This document shows, in pieces, positions 35,497 through 46,005 of a stretch of DNA of 64,000 nucleotides. The stretch's first letter is position 1. The number at the start of each line of letters is the position of its first letter. The notes under the pieces are model-generated. The model did not search any database and was not told where the DNA came from. It was given only the letters and a program-made list of their open reading frames with translations. The stretch lies in contig NZ_FYEX01000001.1 in the NCBI RefSeq assembly GCF_900187875.1, positions 744,001 through 808,000 of the forward strand. The letters are read 5' to 3'. The stretch comes from Polynucleobacter victoriensis. GTDB taxonomy: Bacteria; Pseudomonadota; Gammaproteobacteria; Burkholderiales; Burkholderiaceae. The position numbers and the translations under genes were made by a program.

Positions 35497-36825
35497 CTAT
35501 TTCTTGAGTCTAAGCTCTGCTGCTCTTGCATGAGCTTGCAAGCCTTCGCCATGAGCTAAAGTGCTGGCAATTTTTCCAAGATGCTGCGCACCCTGATCGC
35601 TCACCTCAATCATGCTTGATCGCTTGATAAAGTCATAAACACCGAGTGGCGATGAGAACCGAGATGTTCTCATAGTTGGCAATACGTGATTCGGACCAGC
35701 ACAATAATCACCCAAGGATTCACTGGTGTATGGGCCCATAAAGATGGCGCCCGCATGACGAATAAGTTCAGCCCACTTGCGTGGATTTTCTGCTGAGATT
35801 TCTAAATGCTCAGCAGCAATGGAATTGGCAATCTCACAAGCCTCTTCCATGTCCTTGACCAAAATCATTGCTCCACGGTCTTGCAACGATTTTTTAATCA
35901 CTGCTTGTCTTGGCATTTCTGGCAAAAATTGATTAATACTTTTTTGTACTTGATCAATAAACCCTTGATCTGGGCAAAGAAGAATTGATTGCGCTAATTC
36001 ATCATGCTCAGCTTGTGAGAACAAGTCCATCGCCACCCAATCAGGATTCGTTTTGCCATCACATAAAACCAAGATTTCTGATGGGCCAGCAATCATATCG
36101 ATGCCCACCGTACCGAATACCCGTCTCTTCGCAGCAGCCACATACGCGTTACCTGGGCCTACAATCTTATCAACCGCAGGAATAGTTGCCGTGCCATACG
36201 CCAAGGCACCAATCGCTTGCGCGCCACCTATCGTAAATGCACGATCAACTCCTGCCACCGCTGCTGCAGCCAACACCAATTGATTACGCACACCATCAGG
36301 TGTTGGCACAACCAAGATGACTTCACTCACACCCGCTACCTTGGCAGGTATAGCGTTCATGAGCACAGATGAGGGATACGCCGCCTTTCCACCTGGCACA
36401 TATAAGCCAGCTCGATCTAGCGGAGTGACTTTTTGACCAAGTCTTGTGCCATCTTCATCGGCATAGTCCCAACTATGGCACCCAGACTCAATTTTTTGAC
36501 GCTCGTGATAACTTTTTACTCGTTGTGCAGCAGCTTCTAATGCTTCTCGTTGATTTTGAGGCAAAGCATTAAGTGCTGCCATCAAATCAGCTTTTGATAT
36601 TTCTAGCGCTTTAACTGAATTAGCTTGGTCTTTCGATAAACGATCGAACTGCTGGGTGTACTGAAGAACAGCTTCGTCACCGCGGGCTTGCACATCTGCC
36701 AAAATTTTTGCCGCCGCCGCCTCAATCGCTGCATCATCTGCAGCAGAAAAAGCCAAGAGCTTCTTTAGTGCTTGAGCAAAGTCAGCATCATGACTATTGA
36801 GTTGGCGAACTAAATTAACTGACAT
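35497..36825 (-). CDS. hisD: histidinol dehydrogenase
   Basis: 442 residues. Zinc and catalytic residues are visible in [21 protein letters not shown] and the C-terminal [10 protein letters not shown]. It makes histidine from histidinol in two NAD+-dependent steps. It follows hisG by 8 bases. Confidence 0.96.
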   Translation of the reverse strand: MSVNLVRQLNSHDADFAQALKKLLAFSAADDAAIEAAAAKILADVQARGDEAVLQYTQQFDRLSKDQANSVKALEISKADLMAALNALPQNQREALEAAAQRVKSYHERQKIESGCHSWDYADEDGTRLGQKVTPLDRAGLYVPGGKAAYPSSVLMNAIPAKVAGVSEVILVVPTPDGVRNQLVLAAAAVAGVDRAFTIGGAQAIGALAYGTATIPAVDKIVGPGNAYVAAAKRRVFGTVGIDMIAGPSEILVLCDGKTNPDWVAMDLFSQAEHDELAQSILLCPDQGFIDQVQKSINQFLPEMPRQAVIKKSLQDRGAMILVKDMEEACEIANSIAAEHLEISAENPRKWAELIRHAGAIFMGPYTSESLGDYCAGPNHVLPTMRTSRFSSPLGVYDFIKRSSMIEVSDQGAQHLGKIASTLAHGEGLQAHARAAELRLKK

Positions 36826-36833
36826 CTTTTGTC

Positions 36834-37472
36834 TTAAACCTTTGAAAATGCATCCAATAAAGGTTGCAATTGCTCACGACGACGTTTGTACGCAGCCTGG
36901 TTAACTACCAATCGTGAACTGATTTGGCTAATCACTTCAACTTCCTTGAGTTGATTAGCTTTAAGCGTATTACCTGTCGAAACCAAGTCAACAATCGCAT
37001 CAGCCAAGCCAACTAATGGGCCCAACTCCATCGAACCATATAACTTGATTAGATCGACGTGCACACCCTTATTGGCAAAGTGCTCTCTAGCTTGTTCTAC
37101 ATATTTTGTTACCACGCGTAAGCGTGCGCCTTGACGCACTGCGCTAACGTAGTCAAAACCATCTCTGACCGCCACAGACAAACGACATTTAGCAATACCC
37201 AAGTCAATCGGAGCATACAAGCCGTCCATGCCATGCTCAGCTAAAACATCATATCCAGCCACACCAATATCGGCAGCACCGTACTGCACATAAGTTGGCA
37301 CATCAGAGGCTCTAACAATGATGACCCTTAAGTTAGGGCTTGAGGTTGGCAAGATTAATTTGCGAGAAGATTCTGGATCTTCAGAAACAGTGATGCCAGC
37401 TTTTGCCAACATTGGCAAAGTTTCATCAAAGATGCGGCCCTTTGATAGGGCTAAGGTAATCATATTAGACAT
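36834..37472 (-). CDS. hisG: ATP phosphoribosyltransferase, short form
   Basis: 212 residues, the short HisG that lacks the C-terminal regulatory domain. It catalyses the first histidine step but needs the HisZ regulatory subunit, which is not in this window. Motifs: LALSKGRI and [20 protein letters not shown]. Confidence 0.96.
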   Translation of the reverse strand: MSNMITLALSKGRIFDETLPMLAKAGITVSEDPESSRKLILPTSSPNLRVIIVRASDVPTYVQYGAADIGVAGYDVLAEHGMDGLYAPIDLGIAKCRLSVAVRDGFDYVSAVRQGARLRVVTKYVEQAREHFANKGVHVDLIKLYGSMELGPLVGLADAIVDLVSTGNTLKANQLKEVEVISQISSRLVVNQAAYKRRREQLQPLLDAFSKV

Positions 37473-37479
37473 AGCTCTA

Positions 37480-38763
37480 TTATTTCACGCGAACGATGTT
37501 AGCGCCTACTGCGGCCAATTTTCGTTCCATTCGATCGTAACCGCGATCCAAATGATAAATACGATCCACAATGGTCTCACCCTGGGCAGCCAATCCAGCA
37601 ATCACAAGACTGGCTGATGCTCTTAGGTCTGTAGCCATCACAATCGCACCAGATAAACCATCTACACCCTCAGTAATGGCGGTATTACCCTCAATCACAA
37701 TTTGTGCGCCCAAGCGATTTAACTCTTGGACATGCATAAAGCGGTTTTCAAAGATGGTTTCAGTCACGCGAGAGGTGCCTGTTGCCACGGCGTTCATAGC
37801 CATGAACTGGGCTTGCATATCAGTCGGGAATGCCGGGTACTCAGAAGTTCTAAAGCTGACAGCTTTAGGCCTTTTATTCATCTTAACGTGTATCCAGTCT
37901 TTACCGAGTTCAATCTGTAAACCGGCTTCACGTAACTTATCAATCACTGCTTCCAATGTATCAGGGCGTGCATTTTTAATCATCAAATCAGCGCCAATCT
38001 CACCCATCGCACCAGCAGCACACATGAATGTGCCAGTCTCAATACGGTCGGCGATGATGCTGTGCTCAGCTCCATGAAGCTTCTTAACACCTTGAATAAC
38101 CAAGCGATCAGTTCCTACGCCGGTAATTTTGGCGCCCATCTTAATGAGTAACTCAGCCAAATCTGTAACTTCTGGTTCACGAGCGGCATTTTCTAAAACG
38201 GTCTCGCCTTCAGCTAATACGGCAGCCATCATCAAGTTTTCGGTACCGGTCACCGTGATCATGTCTGTCAAGATCTTGGCGCCCACCAAGGCATTTGGAT
38301 TTTTACCAAATTTGGCTTCAATGTAGCCATGCTCAATATGGATATCTGCGCCCATGGCTTTTAAGCCTTTGATGTGCTGATCCACTGGGCGTGCACCAAT
38401 CGCACAGCCACCTGGTAAAGATACTTTAGCGTGACCGAATCGCGCTAATAAAGGGCCCAATACCAAGATAGAGGCACGCATAGTCTTCACTAAATCATAC
38501 GAAGCCTCTGGCGTGTGAATATCCGCGCCATCCAAAATCACTACTGAGCGATCATCAGGATTGGGGAAGGTCACCTTCAAACCCATTTGCGCCAAGATTT
38601 TTAGAATGGTTCTAACGTCTTGTAAATCTGGCAAGTTACGCAGAGTAATTGGCTCAGCACTTAAAAGACCTGCGCACAGAATTGGCAAAGCTGCATTTTT
38701 TGCACCCGTGATAGTGATCTCACCTTTTAAGGGTTGACCACCTTGTATTGATAACTTATCCAA
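37480..38763 (-). CDS. murA: UDP-N-acetylglucosamine 1-carboxyvinyltransferase
   Basis: 427 residues. Lys22-Asn23 (GAKNAALP) and catalytic Cys120 ([13 protein letters not shown]) are intact; Cys there predicts fosfomycin sensitivity of the enzyme. First committed step of peptidoglycan synthesis. It sits between ibaG and hisG. Confidence 0.97.
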   Translation of the reverse strand: MDKLSIQGGQPLKGEITITGAKNAALPILCAGLLSAEPITLRNLPDLQDVRTILKILAQMGLKVTFPNPDDRSVVILDGADIHTPEASYDLVKTMRASILVLGPLLARFGHAKVSLPGGCAIGARPVDQHIKGLKAMGADIHIEHGYIEAKFGKNPNALVGAKILTDMITVTGTENLMMAAVLAEGETVLENAAREPEVTDLAELLIKMGAKITGVGTDRLVIQGVKKLHGAEHSIIADRIETGTFMCAAGAMGEIGADLMIKNARPDTLEAVIDKLREAGLQIELGKDWIHVKMNKRPKAVSFRTSEYPAFPTDMQAQFMAMNAVATGTSRVTETIFENRFMHVQELNRLGAQIVIEGNTAITEGVDGLSGAIVMATDLRASASLVIAGLAAQGETIVDRIYHLDRGYDRMERKLAAVGANIVRVK

Positions 38764-38784
38764 TTCTGTTTTAACCTTTTTTGA

Positions 38785-39027
38785 TTACTTACCAGCAGCA
38801 TATTCTGCTGGCGTTAATGCCTTAAATGACAACGCATGGATTTCTGCTTTCATGCGATCACCCAACGCTGCATAAACTTTTTGATGGCGTTGCACTAACC
38901 TCAAACCATCAAACTCAACACTCACAATCGTTGCAAAAAAATGCTGTCCATCACCCTCAACCTCCAAGTGAGAACAGTTAATTCCCTTGGCAATGTACTC
39001 TTTGACTTGCTCTGGTGTTGGCAACAT
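38785..39027 (-). CDS. ibaG: BolA-family protein IbaG
   Basis: 80 residues, BolA fold with the conserved helix-turn (QRHQKVYAALGDRMKAEIHALSFKALTP). The short IbaG type is usually encoded between the mla genes and murA, as here. BolA proteins handle iron-sulfur clusters with monothiol glutaredoxins. Confidence 0.9.
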   Translation of the reverse strand: MLPTPEQVKEYIAKGINCSHLEVEGDGQHFFATIVSVEFDGLRLVQRHQKVYAALGDRMKAEIHALSFKALTPAEYAAGK

Positions 39028-39068
39028 TTTATCTATCTCTTCTGACGACTTGTTAGTTCTTTAAATGA

Positions 39069-39857
39069 TTAGTGACGTAACTTGTATCCAGTTGCTAGCA
39101 ATCTAATGGCTACTATAGCAACCAATAAGAAAAATGAGCCCACAATTGCTAAGCTAAACCATGGCGATACATCTGAAACACCAAAGAACCCATATCTAAA
39201 TCCATCAATCATGTAAAAGAATGGGTTGAAGTGAGAAATACTTTGCCAAATTGTAGGCAAAGTATGAATAGAGTAAAAAACGCCCGACAACATGGTTGCA
39301 GGCATGATGAAGAAATTCTGAAAAGCTGCCAACTGATCAAACTTTTCTGCCCAAATACCCGCAATTAATCCTAGTGCACCTAACACCGCAGCACTTAATA
39401 AACCAAATACCAAAATCCATAGCGGCATCTGAAATGAAATATCTGTGAACCAACAAGTCGCTAAAAATACACCCAAGCCAACTACCAAGCCTCTGACCAT
39501 AGCGGCCAGAACGTAGGCCATGAAAAATTCCAAATGCGATAAAGGTGCTAACAATACAAAAATTAGATTACCTGTAATTTTTGATTGAATTAATGACGAA
39601 GAGGTGTTTGCAAAAGAATTTTGCAAAAGACTCATCATGACTAAACCAGGAATCAAGAACGAGGTGTAACTAATGGCGCCATAAACTTTGACGTGATCTT
39701 CCAGCACATGCCCAAAAATCATCAAATATAAAATCGCTGTCAAAACTGGCGCAGCCACTGTTTGGAAGCTAACTCGCCAAAAGCGTTTTACTTCCTTATA
39801 AAAAAGAGCCTGGAAACCGCTAGCGTATGCAAATGGGGATGAACGTAGCTGACCCAT
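39069..39857 (-). CDS. yadH: ABC-2 type permease (YadH-like)
   Basis: 262 residues with six membrane helices and the ABC-2 signature (NSFANTSSSLIQSKITGNLIFVLLAPLSHLEF). With the ATPase encoded just upstream (one-base overlap) it forms an exporter of unknown substrate; YadGH homologues are proposed to act at the envelope. Confidence 0.9.
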   Translation of the reverse strand: MGQLRSSPFAYASGFQALFYKEVKRFWRVSFQTVAAPVLTAILYLMIFGHVLEDHVKVYGAISYTSFLIPGLVMMSLLQNSFANTSSSLIQSKITGNLIFVLLAPLSHLEFFMAYVLAAMVRGLVVGLGVFLATCWFTDISFQMPLWILVFGLLSAAVLGALGLIAGIWAEKFDQLAAFQNFFIMPATMLSGVFYSIHTLPTIWQSISHFNPFFYMIDGFRYGFFGVSDVSPWFSLAIVGSFFLLVAIVAIRLLATGYKLRH

Positions 39858-40594
39858 TAACGCCCCTCACTCATGATTTGCATAAAGACATCTTCTAAGT
39901 CACCATCCTTGGTTTGCGAATTATTGACTCTTGCCAATAAATTAGCAGTGGTATCAAGCGCTACGATTTGACCCTTCTTAAGCATGGCAATGCGCCCACA
40001 TAACTCTTGGGCCTCTTCCAAATAATGGGTCGTCAAAACAATCGTATGACCTTCTTGATTTAAACGACTAATGAACTTCCATAATGATTGGCGCAATTCC
40101 ACATCAACACCGGCCGTTGGCTCATCCAAAACAATCACAGGCGGTCTGTGAACAAGGGCTTGCGCCACCAACACACGTCGCTTCATGCCGCCTGATAAAG
40201 CACGCATATTTTTGTTGGCCTTATCCGCAAGACCTAAATGATGAAGAATCTCGTCAATCCAATCACCATTATTTTTTATTCCAAAATAACCTGACTGAAA
40301 TTGAAGTGTTTCTCTAACGGTAAAGAATGGGTCAAAAACAAGCTCCTGTGGCACGATGCCAAGTAAGCGCCTTGCTGCCCGAAAATCTGTCTGAACATCA
40401 TGCCCCATCACCTCAACCGATCCAGCGCTTGGTCGGCACAATCCAGCCAAAATTGATATAAGAGTAGTTTTACCTGCACCATTGGGGCCAAGTAAACCAA
40501 AGAACTCGCCTTCCTCAATATCTAAACTAACATCGTTTAGAGCAAATAAAGAACCATAATTTTTGGTGAGATGTTTAAAAGAAATCGCACTCAT
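39857..40594 (-). CDS. yadG: ABC-2 exporter ATPase (YadG-like)
   Basis: 245 residues. Walker A GPNGAGKTTL, signature LSGGMKRR and Walker B VIVLDEPTAGVD are intact. It overlaps mlaB by 4 bases and the permease by 1, so it is part of the mla-ibaG-murA transcript. Confidence 0.93.
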   Translation of the reverse strand: MSAISFKHLTKNYGSLFALNDVSLDIEEGEFFGLLGPNGAGKTTLISILAGLCRPSAGSVEVMGHDVQTDFRAARRLLGIVPQELVFDPFFTVRETLQFQSGYFGIKNNGDWIDEILHHLGLADKANKNMRALSGGMKRRVLVAQALVHRPPVIVLDEPTAGVDVELRQSLWKFISRLNQEGHTIVLTTHYLEEAQELCGRIAMLKKGQIVALDTTANLLARVNNSQTKDGDLEDVFMQIMSEGR

Positions 40595-40869
40595 ACAAGC
40601 ACGACATCAGCTACGCCGTAGACTTGGGCAAGACTAGCTAGTTTTTCTGGAATTGATTGCAACTTGATATCAACGCACTTGATCTGTGCGTGTCTACGCA
40701 TCGACAAAATTACGCTCAATGCGCTCGAGTCAAAGACTGAAAGAGCTTGGCAATTTATTGTTAACTGATTTTCACCTTGCAATGTATCGATCGCAGCAAT
40801 ACCCTGCGCAAGGACCGCTTCCACATTACCGTGAGAGATCTCTACTGGAAGTTGAAATTGAGTCGTCAT
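40591..40869 (-). CDS. mlaB: STAS-domain protein MlaB
   Basis: 92 residues, lone STAS domain with the FDSSALSVIL phosphorylation-site-like loop. MlaB binds the MlaF ATPase and stabilises the MlaFEDB phospholipid transporter. It follows mlaC. Confidence 0.85.
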   Translation of the reverse strand: MTTQFQLPVEISHGNVEAVLAQGIAAIDTLQGENQLTINCQALSVFDSSALSVILSMRRHAQIKCVDIKLQSIPEKLASLAQVYGVADVVLV

Positions 40870-40877
40870 AAATACTT

Positions 40878-41501
40878 TTATTTTGCGGCAGATAAGGCGT
40901 TGTTGCGTTGTTGCAAAAACTGAATCAAGCCATCAATACCGCCCTTACTCACCTGATCATTAAATTGGTTGCGATAGGACTCAACTAGCCAAGCGCCCAA
41001 AATATTAATGTCATAGACTTTCCAGCCATTAGCAGTTTTCTCAAGGCGGTAGTCGAGTTGAATTGGGTCACCCTTACCAATCACAACAGTTTTAACAATC
41101 ACATCTGTGTCATCTGCTGCCGCTCTAAATGGTTTGTATTGAACTTTCTGATCTTTAATTTGAGCCAATGCTCCGCCATAAATACGAATCAAAAGAGTTT
41201 TAAATTCTTGAGTGATTTGAGCTTGTTGCTGTGGCGAAGCTTTCGACCAATTTCTACCCATCGACAACTGAGTTGTTTTTTGAAAGTCACTGTAAGGCAA
41301 AATTTTCTGATCAACCAAAGCATTGATTTTTCTTAAATCGCCACTTTGAATCGCTTTGTCGTTTTTGATCACGGTCATAACGTCTTCAACAACAAACTTC
41401 ACCAAACCATCAGGTGTATTGGTATTTTGAGCAATGCCTGAACTAGACCAAATAAAAAGTCCTAAAAACGCAAAAAATACTTTAAACAAAGAAACGCGCA
41501 T
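40878..41501 (-). CDS. mlaC: periplasmic phospholipid shuttle MlaC
   Basis: 207 residues with a signal peptide ending near GIAQ. The Ttg2D/MlaC fold is visible (FVVEDVMTVIKNDK; LRKINALVDQKILPYSDF). It carries phospholipids between outer-membrane MlaA and the MlaFEDB complex. Confidence 0.93.
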   Translation of the reverse strand: MRVSLFKVFFAFLGLFIWSSSGIAQNTNTPDGLVKFVVEDVMTVIKNDKAIQSGDLRKINALVDQKILPYSDFQKTTQLSMGRNWSKASPQQQAQITQEFKTLLIRIYGGALAQIKDQKVQYKPFRAAADDTDVIVKTVVIGKGDPIQLDYRLEKTANGWKVYDINILGAWLVESYRNQFNDQVSKGGIDGLIQFLQQRNNALSAAK

Positions 41502-41580
41502 AAATTAATGAGTTAAATAATGTGAATAGTTAAATTGTATTGCTAATTGAACCACTTAGCCCAATTAGCCAGATATCGAA

Positions 41581-42309
41581 TTAGTCAGCTGATAGTGGCG
41601 GATTGCCGTCATGCACCTGATTGAATCGTCTTTGTAAGTACGAATCTCTCAAGAATGAGTATTTATCAAATGCTGCGTCTTCTAACAATTGGCTCGCGTT
41701 GAGCAAATTAGCGCGCTGGTTCACAACTCTTAGCACTGTTGAACCAACCTTTTGGTCATGATTGAGCTGATTGCTGTTCAAAATAAAGTCAGTTTTGATA
41801 TCAACCACCAAACCAGCGGTATCTCTAATTGAGCTTGGGCCAAATAATGGCAACACCACATAAGGACCGGATGGCACACCCCATACCCCAAGAGTTTGGC
41901 CAAAGTCTTCTTTATTTTTTTCTAAGCCAGCTTCTGTGGCCACATCAAACAAGCCCAGAATACCAATGGTTGAGTTCACTAAGAATCGACCAATATCATT
42001 AGCGGCATTACCAGGCTTGCCTTGTAATAGATTATTTACAGCAACAAAGATGTCACCAATATTGCTAAAGAAATTAGTAACGCCAGTTCTTACAAATTCT
42101 GGCAAAACAAATTGATAAGCCTCTGCAGCAGGCTTGATCACATACTCATCTGCATTTTCGTTAAAAGTAAAAACTGCGCGATTAATAGACTCAAATGGAT
42201 CAATTTTGGCAACTCGCTCTGTTTGCTGAGTTGTTGCACAACCAGCAACCAAAGCAACACTCACCCACATGAGTATTTTGATTAATTTCTTGTTCAGCTG
42301 TCCAAACAT
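41581..42309 (-). CDS. mlaA: outer-membrane lipoprotein MlaA (VacJ)
   Basis: 242 residues from the ATG at 42309, preceded by AGGCGGA; the open frame reaches back into mlaD. Lipobox VAGC, then the MlaA signature (DPFESINRAVFTFNENADEYVIKPAAEAYQ). It removes misplaced phospholipids from the outer leaflet. Confidence 0.95.
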   Translation of the reverse strand: MFGQLNKKLIKILMWVSVALVAGCATTQQTERVAKIDPFESINRAVFTFNENADEYVIKPAAEAYQFVLPEFVRTGVTNFFSNIGDIFVAVNNLLQGKPGNAANDIGRFLVNSTIGILGLFDVATEAGLEKNKEDFGQTLGVWGVPSGPYVVLPLFGPSSIRDTAGLVVDIKTDFILNSNQLNHDQKVGSTVLRVVNQRANLLNASQLLEDAAFDKYSFLRDSYLQRRFNQVHDGNPPLSAD

Positions 42310-42331
42310 CACTGTTATCAATCCGCCTATT

Positions 42332-42808
42332 TTATTTTTTATCTGATGGCGCGCCATCAGATGCTTTGCTATATAAGAATTGACTGATTAGGTTCTCAAG
42401 AACAATTGCTGACTGAGTTTGCGTCAACTTACTACCCTGCGCAATCATGTTCTCATCGCCACCAGCCTCTAAGCCAATATATTGCTCGCCTAAGAGGCCA
42501 GAGGTCAAGATTTTTGCTGAACTGTCTTTGGGAAACTTATAACGTGTCTCCAAAGTCATCACCACAGTGGCTTGATAAGTTTGATCATCAAATTTAATTT
42601 CAGTAACTCTACCCACCACCACGCCAGCACTCTTAACAGGTGCACGTGGCTTTAATCCACCAATATTGTCAAAACGTGCGGTTACTTGGTAAGTTGGCTC
42701 AAATGTAAAGGCACTCATGTTGCCAGCTTTTAGAGCTAAAAATAGCAGGGCCAAGAGCCCCATGGCTACAAATAAACCGACCCAGATATCTAAAGATTGT
42801 TTTTTCAT
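42332..42808 (-). CDS. mlaD: MCE-domain protein MlaD
   Basis: 158 residues: one N-terminal helix (about 8-27) and one MCE domain with GLKPRAPVKSAGVVVGRV. Hexameric MlaD forms the lipid channel of the inner-membrane complex. Confidence 0.95.
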   Translation of the reverse strand: MKKQSLDIWVGLFVAMGLLALLFLALKAGNMSAFTFEPTYQVTARFDNIGGLKPRAPVKSAGVVVGRVTEIKFDDQTYQATVVMTLETRYKFPKDSSAKILTSGLLGEQYIGLEAGGDENMIAQGSKLTQTQSAIVLENLISQFLYSKASDGAPSDKK

Positions 42809-42836
42809 ATTTGTTTACAGATTTTATAAGACTTTA

Positions 42837-43625
42837 TCAGCTTGAGAACATCACTGCGGTTAATAAGAAATCTAAGGCTAAAACGGCTAAAGACGCAATC
42901 ACAACGGTTCTAGTAGTGGCTCTTGCAACACCCTCAGGAGTTGGCTTTGCCTCAAAACCTTGGTAAAGAGCAATAAAAGTCACTGCAACACCAAACACCA
43001 TACTTTTAACGACGCCATTACCAATGTCTTTAACCACATCCACACCGGCTTGCATTTGAGACCAAAAAGCACCGTCATCAACTCCAATAAGTGGTACACC
43101 CACCAAATAGCCGCCCATAACACCCACAGCGGTAAAAATAGCTGCAAGAATTGGCATAGCAATAATGCCTGCCCACAACCTCGGCGCAATCACTCTACTT
43201 AGAGGATCTACTGCCATCATTTCCATGGCACTTAATTGCTCACCAGCTTTCATCAAACCAATTTCAGCAGTTAATGAAGTGCCGGCACGACCTGCAAATA
43301 ACAATGCTGTTACAACGGGTCCTAATTCTCTTGTCAGTGATAAAGCCACCAACAAACCCAATGCCTGCTCTGAACCATAACGATTTAAGGTGTAATAGCC
43401 CTGCAAGCCCAATACAAAACCTACAAATAAGCCAGATACAGCAATAATCACAAATGAGTAATTGCCAACAAAGTGAACTTGATCTGTCACTAAACGTGGT
43501 CTTTTCAACAAAAGTGCCGAACGACGCATGATGGCTATGAACATACGTGTTGCATACCCCAGACCCACTAAGTTCTCACGAACAAATGCACCTAAAGTTG
43601 CTAATGTATTTAGAACGATACTCAT
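42837..43625 (-). CDS. mlaE: MlaE permease
   Basis: 262 residues, MlaE fold with five or six membrane helices (LTRELGPVVTALLFAGRAGTSLTAEIG). It overlaps mlaF by an ATGA and forms the transmembrane core of the phospholipid transporter. Confidence 0.95.
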   Translation of the reverse strand: MSIVLNTLATLGAFVRENLVGLGYATRMFIAIMRRSALLLKRPRLVTDQVHFVGNYSFVIIAVSGLFVGFVLGLQGYYTLNRYGSEQALGLLVALSLTRELGPVVTALLFAGRAGTSLTAEIGLMKAGEQLSAMEMMAVDPLSRVIAPRLWAGIIAMPILAAIFTAVGVMGGYLVGVPLIGVDDGAFWSQMQAGVDVVKDIGNGVVKSMVFGVAVTFIALYQGFEAKPTPEGVARATTRTVVIASLAVLALDFLLTAVMFSS

Positions 43626-44455
43626 ACGCTTGCCCCAAAATCTTCTAGCAATGTTTTGCCTGGATAGTGGAAAGGCACAGGACCATCTGGATTTGCAGAA
43701 ACAAATTGCTGCACAAATGGATCTGTCGATGCTCTAAGATCATCTGGCGTTCCCTCTGCTGCAATTTTTCCATTAGCGATGAAGTAAACGTAATCAGCGA
43801 TTTCAAAAGTTTCAGGAATGTCATGAGTTACCAAAATACTCGTAGCACCCAAAGCTTGGTTCATGTCTCGAATTAAACGCGCAGTGATACCTAAAGAAAT
43901 AGGATCCAAGCCAGCAAATGGCTCGTCGTACATGATTAGTGGAGGATCTAATGCAATAGCTCTTGCCAGGGCTACACGTCTTGCCATACCACCAGAAATT
44001 TGTGATGGCATTAAATCTCTAGCACCACGCAAACCCACAGCATTTAATTTCATTAAAACTAAGTCACGCAATGTTTCTTCACTAACCTTCGTGTGTTCTC
44101 TTAATGGGAAAGCCACGTTTTCAAAAACACTCATATCTGTAAACAGCGCGCCAAACTGAAACAACATTCCCATGCGACGTCTTACTGCCATCAACTGCTG
44201 GGCGTTCATTTGACCAACGTCTTGCCCCTCAAATAAGACTTGGCCTTGTTGGGCATTCACTTGACCGCCAATAAGGCGCAAAACTGTGGTTTTGCCACAG
44301 CCAGAACCACCCATCACAGCAACTACTTTGCCACGAGGAAACTCCATATTCAAACCAGAAAGGATGGTCCTCTCACCAGGAGCGTATGAAAAATCAACTC
44401 CTTTTAACGAGACGATGGAATCAGTTTGATTCATATGTTTTGTTGGTTCTGCCAC
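43622..44455 (-). CDS. mlaF: MlaF ATPase
   Basis: About 277 residues. The likely start is the GTG at 44455, which follows AAGGA by seven bases; an ATG at 44434 is an alternative. Walker A GGSGCGKTTV, signature QISGGMARR and Walker B IMYDEPFAGLD are intact. It powers the Mla system and is the first gene of mlaFEDACB. Confidence 0.93.
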   Translation of the reverse strand: MAEPTKHMNQTDSIVSLKGVDFSYAPGERTILSGLNMEFPRGKVVAVMGGSGCGKTTVLRLIGGQVNAQQGQVLFEGQDVGQMNAQQLMAVRRRMGMLFQFGALFTDMSVFENVAFPLREHTKVSEETLRDLVLMKLNAVGLRGARDLMPSQISGGMARRVALARAIALDPPLIMYDEPFAGLDPISLGITARLIRDMNQALGATSILVTHDIPETFEIADYVYFIANGKIAAEGTPDDLRASTDPFVQQFVSANPDGPVPFHYPGKTLLEDFGASV

Positions 44456-44512
44456 TACGATATCCTTAGACTCATAGTGGCAGTGTATCAATACCGTGTC
44501 GGTATTGGGTAA

Positions 44513-45976
44513 TTAACGTGGCAAAACGCTGCTACCCATCAAGAACTCATCAACGGCACGAGCACATTGACGACCTTCACGAATCGCCCAAACTACCAAT
44601 GATTGACCGCGACGCATGTCGCCAGCTGCAAAGATTTTTGGCACATTGGTGTAATAAGCCTTCTCACCCTCTGTAGATGCTTTTGCATTACCGCGGGCAT
44701 CTTTTTCAACACCAAATGCATCCAAGACTTGTTGGGTTGGAGAAACGAAGCCCATTGCCAAAAATACTAAGTCAGCTTTCATTTCAAATTCGCTACCCGG
44801 GATTTCTTGCATCTTGCCGTCTTTCCACTCAAGACGAACACCAATCAATTTTTCAACTTTACCGTTCTTGCCTTCAAAACGTTTTGTTGCAACAGACCAA
44901 TCGCGATCACAACCTTCATCATGCGATGAAGAGGTGCGCAACTTAGTTGGCCAGTAAGGCCATACCAATGGTTTGTTTTCTTGCTCTGGAGGTTGTGGCA
45001 ACAATTCGAACTGGGCTACTGAAGCAGCGCCATGACGATTTGATGTGCCAACACAGTCTGAACCAGTATCGCCACCACCAATCACCACCACATGCTTGCC
45101 ATCAGCACGAATTTCATTTTTGTTATCACCTGCAACCTCTTTATTTTGAGGAATCAAGAATTCCAAAGCAAAGTGAATACCTGATAACTCACGACCAGGC
45201 ACTGGTAGATCACGTGGCTGCTCAGCACCACCAGTAATCACAACTGCATCAAAATCTTTTTGTAGCTGCTCTGGAGAAACTGTTTTCTTAGAGTAATTTT
45301 TTACTTCTTTACCTAAAGTATCTTTGCCAACAAAAGTGCCAGTTTCAAACTTGACGCCTTCAGCTTTCATTTGCTCAACACGACGGTCGATCAAACCTTT
45401 TTCCATCTTGAAGTCAGGAATGCCGTAACGCAACAAGCCACCAACGCGATCATTTTTTTCATAAAGAGTAACGTCGTGGCCTGCACGCGCCAATTGTTGA
45501 GCTGCCGCCATACCTGCAGGACCTGAACCAACAATCGCCACTTTCTTACCGGTCTTTTGTTTAGCAACTTGAGGTTTTACCCAATCATTTGCCCATGCTT
45601 TATCAATGATGGCGTGCTCAATTGATTTAATACCAACAGGCTCTTCATGAATACCTAGCGTACAAGCTGCTTCACATGGTGCTGGACAAATACGGCCCGT
45701 GAACTCAGGGAAGTTGTTAGTTGAATGCAATACATCAATAGCATTCTTCCAATCTTGCTGATACACCAAATCATTAAAGTCAGGAATGATGTTGTTAACA
45801 GGACAGCCGTTATTACAGAACGGAATACCGCAGTCCATACAACGGGCACCTTGCACCTTTGCTTCATCATCAGTCAAAGTCATTACAAACTCTTTGTAAT
45901 GCTTAACGCGTTTTTTTGGCTCTTCGTAATGCTCGCTTAAGCGATCATATTCCATGAATCCAGTAACTTTACCCAT
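44513..45976 (-). CDS. gltD: glutamate synthase, small subunit
   Basis: 487 residues. N-terminal [4Fe-4S] cysteines ([27 protein letters not shown]) and two dinucleotide-binding motifs ([19 protein letters not shown]). It passes NADPH electrons to GltB. It follows gltB by 29 bases. Confidence 0.96.
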   Translation of the reverse strand: MGKVTGFMEYDRLSEHYEEPKKRVKHYKEFVMTLTDDEAKVQGARCMDCGIPFCNNGCPVNNIIPDFNDLVYQQDWKNAIDVLHSTNNFPEFTGRICPAPCEAACTLGIHEEPVGIKSIEHAIIDKAWANDWVKPQVAKQKTGKKVAIVGSGPAGMAAAQQLARAGHDVTLYEKNDRVGGLLRYGIPDFKMEKGLIDRRVEQMKAEGVKFETGTFVGKDTLGKEVKNYSKKTVSPEQLQKDFDAVVITGGAEQPRDLPVPGRELSGIHFALEFLIPQNKEVAGDNKNEIRADGKHVVVIGGGDTGSDCVGTSNRHGAASVAQFELLPQPPEQENKPLVWPYWPTKLRTSSSHDEGCDRDWSVATKRFEGKNGKVEKLIGVRLEWKDGKMQEIPGSEFEMKADLVFLAMGFVSPTQQVLDAFGVEKDARGNAKASTEGEKAYYTNVPKIFAAGDMRRGQSLVVWAIREGRQCARAVDEFLMGSSVLPR

Positions 45977-46005
45977 CTTTATTCCTTTATCTCTTAACAG
46001 GTCAC